Shown in pieces: positions 16,899-20,508 of a stretch of DNA of 20,508 nucleotides (position 1 is the stretch's first letter; each line of letters begins with the position of its first letter). The DNA is taken from positions 1,853 to 22,360 of the forward strand of contig DHIR01000237.1 of the NCBI GenBank assembly GCA_002403905.1. Direction: 5' to 3'. The notes beneath the pieces are model-generated. The model was given only the letters and a program-made list of their open reading frames with translations, did no database searches and had not been told where the DNA came from. Both the position numbers and the translations under genes were made by a program. Source of the DNA: Mucilaginibacter sp. UBA4741 (lineage in GTDB: Bacteria; Bacteroidota; Bacteroidia; Sphingobacteriales; Sphingobacteriaceae).

Positions 16899-17105
16899 TT
16901 AATCTGCTTTGTAATCCAATATATCGCCAGGTTTACAGTTTAGTTCGCGACAAAGAGCTTGTAAGGTATCAAACCGCACACCTTTAACCTTGCCTGTTTT
17001 AAGCAGCGAAAGGTTGGTCATGCTGATATCCAGCCGCTCAGCAAGTTCTTTTAGCGACATTTTATTTTTCGCCATTTCTACATCTAAATTAACTATGATA
17101 GCCAT
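16899..17105 (-). CDS. Small Xre/Cro-type HTH regulator (YozG-like)
   Basis: A 68-residue single-domain helix-turn-helix protein. The pattern MSLKELAERLDISMTNLSLLKTGKVKGVRFDTLQALCRELNCKPGDIL matches the compact Cro/C1 family that usually accompanies DUF2975 membrane proteins. The recognition helix is about residues 29-38. Its ATG overlaps the stop codon of the upstream DUF2975 gene by one base (TAATG), so translation is coupled. In such pairs the membrane protein is thought to influence the regulator; that role is inference. A 33-bp palindrome beside the promoter upstream of DUF2975 is a candidate binding site for this protein. Confidence 0.88.
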   Translation of the reverse strand: MAIIVNLDVEMAKNKMSLKELAERLDISMTNLSLLKTGKVKGVRFDTLQALCRELNCKPGDILDYKAD

Positions 17106-17726
17106 TATACAAACTCCTCGTTCTCTTTTTGCAAGCTGAAACCATAGTTAAATATATCGGCCATAACATAAATAACAGCGCCCATTATTAAATCACTTAA
17201 ATTCTCTGTCCAAACCATGTTAAGCAAACTAAAATCTTTAACCTGAGTATGTAATATAAATGCGGTGCATAAACCAACTAAAATGTGCACAGGGGTTAAC
17301 AATGCAAAGCATAGCGCTATTATTTTTAACCTGCGTATATTATCATATTGAAAAGGTGTACTATCTTTAAATAGTATCAAAAAACTTTCTCAACTGATAG
17401 ATAATAGTAGTTACTAATACCTCAAACGCCATAAAAAAGAAATAAGCTATAGTGATGGTGCCAAAGGTGTTTTTAAGCTTCATTCTTAAAATACCCTGAT
17501 CATTAGTTATTGTTATATCCTTTGCAGTAGGCGTTAAGGCTGTCATTTTGATAACCTCGGTGTGCGATGTGTATTTTACCGGGTTATTAATTTCCGAAAA
17601 ATCAGAAGTACAAAATTTAAAAGTAACCACGGTAAGCGCTAACGCGATAAATACAAAGTTTAATACCCAGACAACATTAAGTACAACCCTGATGGTGTTT
17701 AAGAGCCAGTGTGATTTTGTTTTCAT
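17105..17726 (-). pseudogene. DUF2975 membrane protein, split by a +1-base indel at a T6 run
   Basis: Two overlapping frames together make one DUF2975 integral membrane protein. The first (17726-17367, 119 codons) has hydrophobic segments at about residues 15-37 and 90-110 and ends in YQLRKFF then a premature stop. The second frame picks up at once and runs to 17105 with two more hydrophobic segments (IIALCFALLTPVHILVGL and LIMGAVIYVMADIF). Its apparent TTG start lies inside the T6 run (plus 17379-17384), so it is not a true start. Removing one T joins them as LRKFLILFKDSTPFQYDNIRRLKII, matching the usual DUF2975 pattern, and gives about 206 residues with four membrane segments. Either the run gained a base (mutation or sequencing error) or the gene is dead. 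The overlap with the HTH start is preserved. Confidence 0.8.
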
Positions 17727-17748
17727 GTTCGTAATTATTTTAACAATA

Positions 17749-17778
17749 CAAATGTGAAAATAAATATTGATAAAACAA
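17749..17778 (-). promoter_or_regulatory. Candidate promoter for the DUF2975-HTH pair
   Basis: On minus, TTG (17778-17776), a 19-base spacer and CACATTTG (17756-17749) resemble the Bacteroidota -33 TTG and -7 TAnnTTTG pair with one mismatch in the -7 box. Transcription would start near 17742, about 16 bases before the DUF2975 ATG. Confidence 0.4.
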
Positions 17779-17810
17779 TAATTATTTTATGTTAAACATA
17801 AAATAATTAT
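17778..17810. promoter_or_regulatory. 33-bp A/T-rich palindrome (candidate operator or terminator)
   Basis: ATAATTATTTTATGTT (17778-17793) and AACATAAAATAATTAT (17795-17810) are exact reverse complements around a single base at 17794. The palindrome starts four bases after the arginine deiminase-related stop codon and its other end abuts the candidate -33 element of the DUF2975-HTH pair. An operator for the HTH protein, or a weak A/T hairpin ending the upstream transcript, both fit. Confidence 0.65.
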
Positions 17811-17814
17811 GAAA

Positions 17815-19263
17815 TTAGATTAAATAACGTTGTAGTGGCATGCTCATACAATGAAACCCGCCACGGGCCCTTGAAAGCTCGGCAGATGGCATTAATATCA
17901 GCGTATCCTTCATGGTTTGCGGGTCAAGCTCCTCATTCTCAAATTTGTTAAGCAGGTCCTTGACCTTAATTACCTTGAAGCCGTTCTTTTTAAATGCTTC
18001 GATGGTTTTATCGTTGCGGTCGTAACCCAAAACTACGCCTTCTTTTACCGCTAACAGGTTGCAGGAGTCGGTCCATTGTTCACGGGCATCGTAAGGGAAA
18101 GTATCATTGCCGGAATAGATGAATTTTGTTTTCTCCTTGCTTTGTAAGTCGTTTTCGCTGATATCGATTAACAGATCTTCTAAACAACTAAATGTACGGG
18201 GCTTTTCTTGCCTTTCTCAAACTGGATAATATCTGTCCTGTCCTTATCCTTTGTTTTTTTCTCAGCTAGCCAGGCAATAGGTCCGCTGCTCTCAACCGGG
18301 GTTTGTGTAACAGCCAGTGAGTGCAATACCGCCCATACATTGCGCTTAACTTGTGTAAACACGGTATCAATATGCATATAATCTCGTCGGTGGGGAATTT
18401 TAACTACTGTTATTTTCTTTACTATATCCTTAGCAAACAGTAATTTAATAGCCTCGTTAGCACCGCTGGCTGATGTACGTTCACTACACCCAATTATTAA
18501 ATGCTCGGGGCTAATCATCATTACATCGCCGCCCTCAAGCGTGGTTTTTTCATCCTGATCTTCGCCTGGGCGTAAAAAGTGTTGTACGGTTTCGGGTATC
18601 TCTAATATATCATCCTTATATGCAACAAATAGCGGGTGGTTGAAGAATATATAACGGGCCAGTAAAGTTTCGCGCGCGCGTGCTTTTTTTGCCGGTTTGT
18701 TTAATAGCATATAGTTGTTTATAGCAATACCTATATCCCTTGAAAATATCAGGTTAGGTATAGGTGCAAATATCATTTCATTATTATTTAATGAGCCTGA
18801 TATGAAAATCTTAGCCAGTTCAACCGGGTCGGTATTGGTTAAAGTTTGTTGTAAACGATAATTGCAGCTCTATAGCACAAACGGCGGCAACCAGTTTATT
18901 ACGGATATCTGCATCTTCTAAAATATCGGCCAGCAAAGTCTGTATCTCAATAACTTTGTTTGATGCGTGGAAGTCTTTATTATCAGGCTTAAAAAAGTCG
19001 CGGTTATTTTCTTTGGAATCTATCTCTTTAAGCTTGCCTTTTATTTTATTAGGATCTAAAAAGTAGAGCAATAGCTTAACGTAATAATCATATTCGTTTT
19101 TACGCATGCTGTCCAGGTGCACAATATCCTCGAACAGCCAATCCTGCGCTTTTGAAGGCACCACACGGCCAAGTCCGTTATCGGGGCTGTGGATAAACAA
19201 TGCGCGTAAGTCGCCAATTTCAGAGCTTACATCTATTTTAAAATCATCGGCAGGTAGTATCAT
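17815..19263 (-). pseudogene. Arginine deiminase-related protein gene with two frameshifts
   Basis: Three frames on minus together encode an about 482-residue arginine deiminase-related enzyme. Part 1 (from the ATG at 19263) reads to LVAAVCAIELQLS. Part 2 contains NLIFSRDIGIAIN, LEGGDVMM (E and D ligands), RDYMHIDTVFTQV (catalytic His) and ends near IIQFEKGKK. Part 3 contains REQWTDSCNLLA, GYDRNDKTIEAF and ELSRARGGFHCMSMP with the nucleophile Cys about 11 residues from the end. The first junction is at TTT (plus 18853-18855), where one base too many is present. The second is at the AAAA/CCCC stretch (plus 18198-18206), where one base is missing. All catalytic motifs are conserved, which argues for very recent decay or sequence error. 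The enzyme would hydrolyse arginine to citrulline and ammonia. As it stands, it makes only a 147-residue fragment. Confidence 0.82.
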
Positions 19264-19280
19264 AGATATTTTTAGATATA

Positions 19281-19288
19281 CAAAGCTA
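19281..19288 (-). promoter_or_regulatory. Candidate -7 element for the arginine deiminase-related gene
   Basis: TAGCTTTG on minus matches TAnnTTTG exactly and lies 17 bases upstream of the ATG at 19263. No clear TTG at -33 was seen. It lies in the 127-base divergent spacer (19264-19390) shared with argS, which also holds a small GGTGA-TCACC hairpin at 19336-19349. Confidence 0.45.
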
Positions 19289-19390
19289 TTGAGAATAATC
19301 TGGATATTTTAGATGAATCACGTTAATAACCATCGGGTGAGTTATCACCGCCATGCTTAATGCTCTCAACAATTTTATTAATTTTGCCGC

Positions 19391-20508
19391 ATGAAATTTA
19401 TTATTGACGCCACTGTTAAAGCCGTTAAACAATTATATCAAGTCGATATTACGCCTGCCGATGTAAGTTTGCAGGAAACACGCAAAGAGTTTGAGGGTCA
19501 GGTTACTATAGTTACTTTTCCGTTCACCAAAGTTTCGCGTAAATCGCCCGAGCAAACAGGGACCGAAATAGGCGAGTACCTTAAAAACGAACTAAAAGAG
19601 GTATCGGCATTTAACGTAATAAAAGGATTTTTAAATATCTCTATATCCAGCACCTATTGGGTAGAGCAGTTATACCAGGTAATTACTGCTGATGATTTTG
19701 CCGTTTTTAAACCAAACGGTAAAAAGGTAATGGTTGAATATTCATCGCCAAACACCAATAAACCTTTGCATTTGGGCCATGTGCGTAATAACCTGTTAGG
19801 ATATTCGGTAGCGCAGGTTTTAGACGCGGCAGGTTACGAGGTTATAAAAGCCAATTTGGTTAATGACAGGGGTATCCACATCTGCAAATCAATGCTGGCC
19901 TGGCAAAAATTTGGTAATGACGAAACGCCAGAATCGACCAAAGAAAAAGGCGATCACCTGGTAGGTAAATACTATGTGATATTTGATAAAGAATACAAAA
20001 AACAAATAGAAGCGCTTAAAGCCACCGGCCAAACCGAAGAGGATGCGAAAAAGAATGCCCCGCTGATTAAAGAAGCACAAGAAATGCTGCTTAAATGGGA
20101 AGCTGGGGATGGCTCGGTAATTGATCTTTGGCAAACCATGAACGGCTGGGTGTACGAGGGATTTGGCGAAACCTATAAAAAACTGGGCGTTGCTTTTGAT
20201 AAATTCTATTACGAATCGAACACTTATTTGCTAGGAAAAGACATTGTTGAGGAAGGTTTACAAAGCGGTGTTTTCTTTAAAAAAGATGACGGTTCTGTTT
20301 GGATTGATTTGACAGATGACGGCCTTGACCAGAAACTTGTGCTTCGTGCCGATGGTACATCAGTATACATAACTCAGGATATGGGTACCGCCCAGCTTAA
20401 ATATGACGATTTCGGGATGGATGAATCTATTTATGTAGTAGGTAATGAGCAGGATTATCATTTTAAAGTATTGTTTTTGATACTACAAAAACTGGGTAAA
20501 ACCTGGGC
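19391..20508 (+). CDS. argS: Arginyl-tRNA synthetase (3' end outside window)
   Basis: Class I aminoacyl-tRNA synthetase that charges tRNA-Arg. I translated 372 codons from the ATG at 19391 to the right edge without a stop. The N-terminal additional domain (about residues 1-85) carries the family KGFLNISI segment. The Rossmann core opens with VEYSSPNTNKPLHLGHVRNN, whose HLGH (127-130) is the HIGH motif. Later motifs are VNDRGIHICKSM, KFYYESNTYLLGKDIVE, LVLRADGTSVYITQDMGTA and YVVGNEQDYHF, all typical of ArgRS. The C-terminal anticodon-binding domain is off the window. No in-frame ATG occurs before residue 113, so the start is secure. It is divergent from the arginine deiminase-related gene. 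Confidence 0.96.
   Translation, partial: MKFIIDATVKAVKQLYQVDITPADVSLQETRKEFEGQVTIVTFPFTKVSRKSPEQTGTEIGEYLKNELKEVSAFNVIKGFLNISISSTYWVEQLYQVITADDFAVFKPNGKKVMVEYSSPNTNKPLHLGHVRNNLLGYSVAQVLDAAGYEVIKANLVNDRGIHICKSMLAWQKFGNDETPESTKEKGDHLVGKYYVIFDKEYKKQIEALKATGQTEEDAKKNAPLIKEAQEMLLKWEAGDGSVIDLWQTMNGWVYEGFGETYKKLGVAFDKFYYESNTYLLGKDIVEEGLQSGVFFKKDDGSVWIDLTDDGLDQKLVLRADGTSVYITQDMGTAQLKYDDFGMDESIYVVGNEQDYHFKVLFLILQKLGKTW

Noticed and set aside
17105..17380. Separate small membrane protein with a TTG start
   Set aside because: The TTG is inside the T6 run and the sequence continues the DUF2975 protein; it is the second half of a split gene.
17815..18030. Independent 71-residue protein
   Set aside because: The frame is open well upstream (to about 18200) and reads as the C-terminal part of the arginine deiminase-related protein.
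19379..19386. TAATTTTG as an argS -7 promoter element
   Set aside because: It matches the consensus but lies only four bases from the ATG, which would make the mRNA leaderless, and no -33 TTG is present. A/T-rich chance match is likelier.

Overview
The window looks like a chromosomal segment from a Bacteroidota genome, most likely Sphingobacteriaceae (Mucilaginibacter/Pedobacter-like). The grounds are moderate-to-low GC, several TAnnTTTG-type -7 promoter elements, few Shine-Dalgarno sequences, many secreted plant-polysaccharide enzymes, and protein families typical of that group (DUF1080, CE15, CtlX, DUF2975 with a small HTH). The genus is an inference; no marker gene fixes it.

Layout. 1-2166 (minus): a tandem-ATPase peptide ABC transporter protein cut by the left edge, preceded by a DEDDy 3'-5' exonuclease that ends one base before it. 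2167-2473: gene-free spacer with a family of GTGGATCAC-type repeats. 2474-3976 (minus): a soluble hybrid-free histidine kinase with two near-identical PAS domains. 4100-4507 (plus): a small cupin with its own -7 element. 4551-4583: bidirectional terminator.

4611-12511 (minus) is a tight six-gene operon of exported proteins. In transcription order it encodes a GH28-like beta-helix protein, a beta-propeller, a second GH28-like protein, a CE15 glucuronoyl esterase, a GH43 enzyme with F5/8C and Fn3-like domains, and a DUF1080 (3-keto-disaccharide hydrolase-type) protein. Gaps are 2-36 bases. It suggests breakdown of pectin or a glucuronoyl-decorated hemicellulose in the periplasm, but no SusC/SusD pair or sensor is in view. 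Divergently at 12772 lies a clan GH-D (alpha-galactosidase-like) enzyme whose reading frame breaks at a T7 run and continues in the -1 frame to 14282; the break is an exact U UUU UUA heptamer in phase.

14375-20508 is an arginine-centred region. On minus, in transcription order: an arginine deiminase-related gene broken by two frameshifts, a DUF2975 membrane protein broken by one, a small Xre-type regulator, CtlX, and a PLP-dependent arginine decarboxylase-type enzyme. Divergently on plus starts argS, cut by the right edge. A 33-bp A/T-rich palindrome abuts the candidate promoter of the DUF2975-HTH pair.

Four frame breaks in about 5 kb (14.1-18.9 kb), mostly at short homopolymers, against none in the first 12.7 kb, is the main anomaly. 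It means either local sequence error, recent decay, or (for the GH-D gene) possible recoding. No tRNA, rRNA, CRISPR array, IS element or phage gene was seen.
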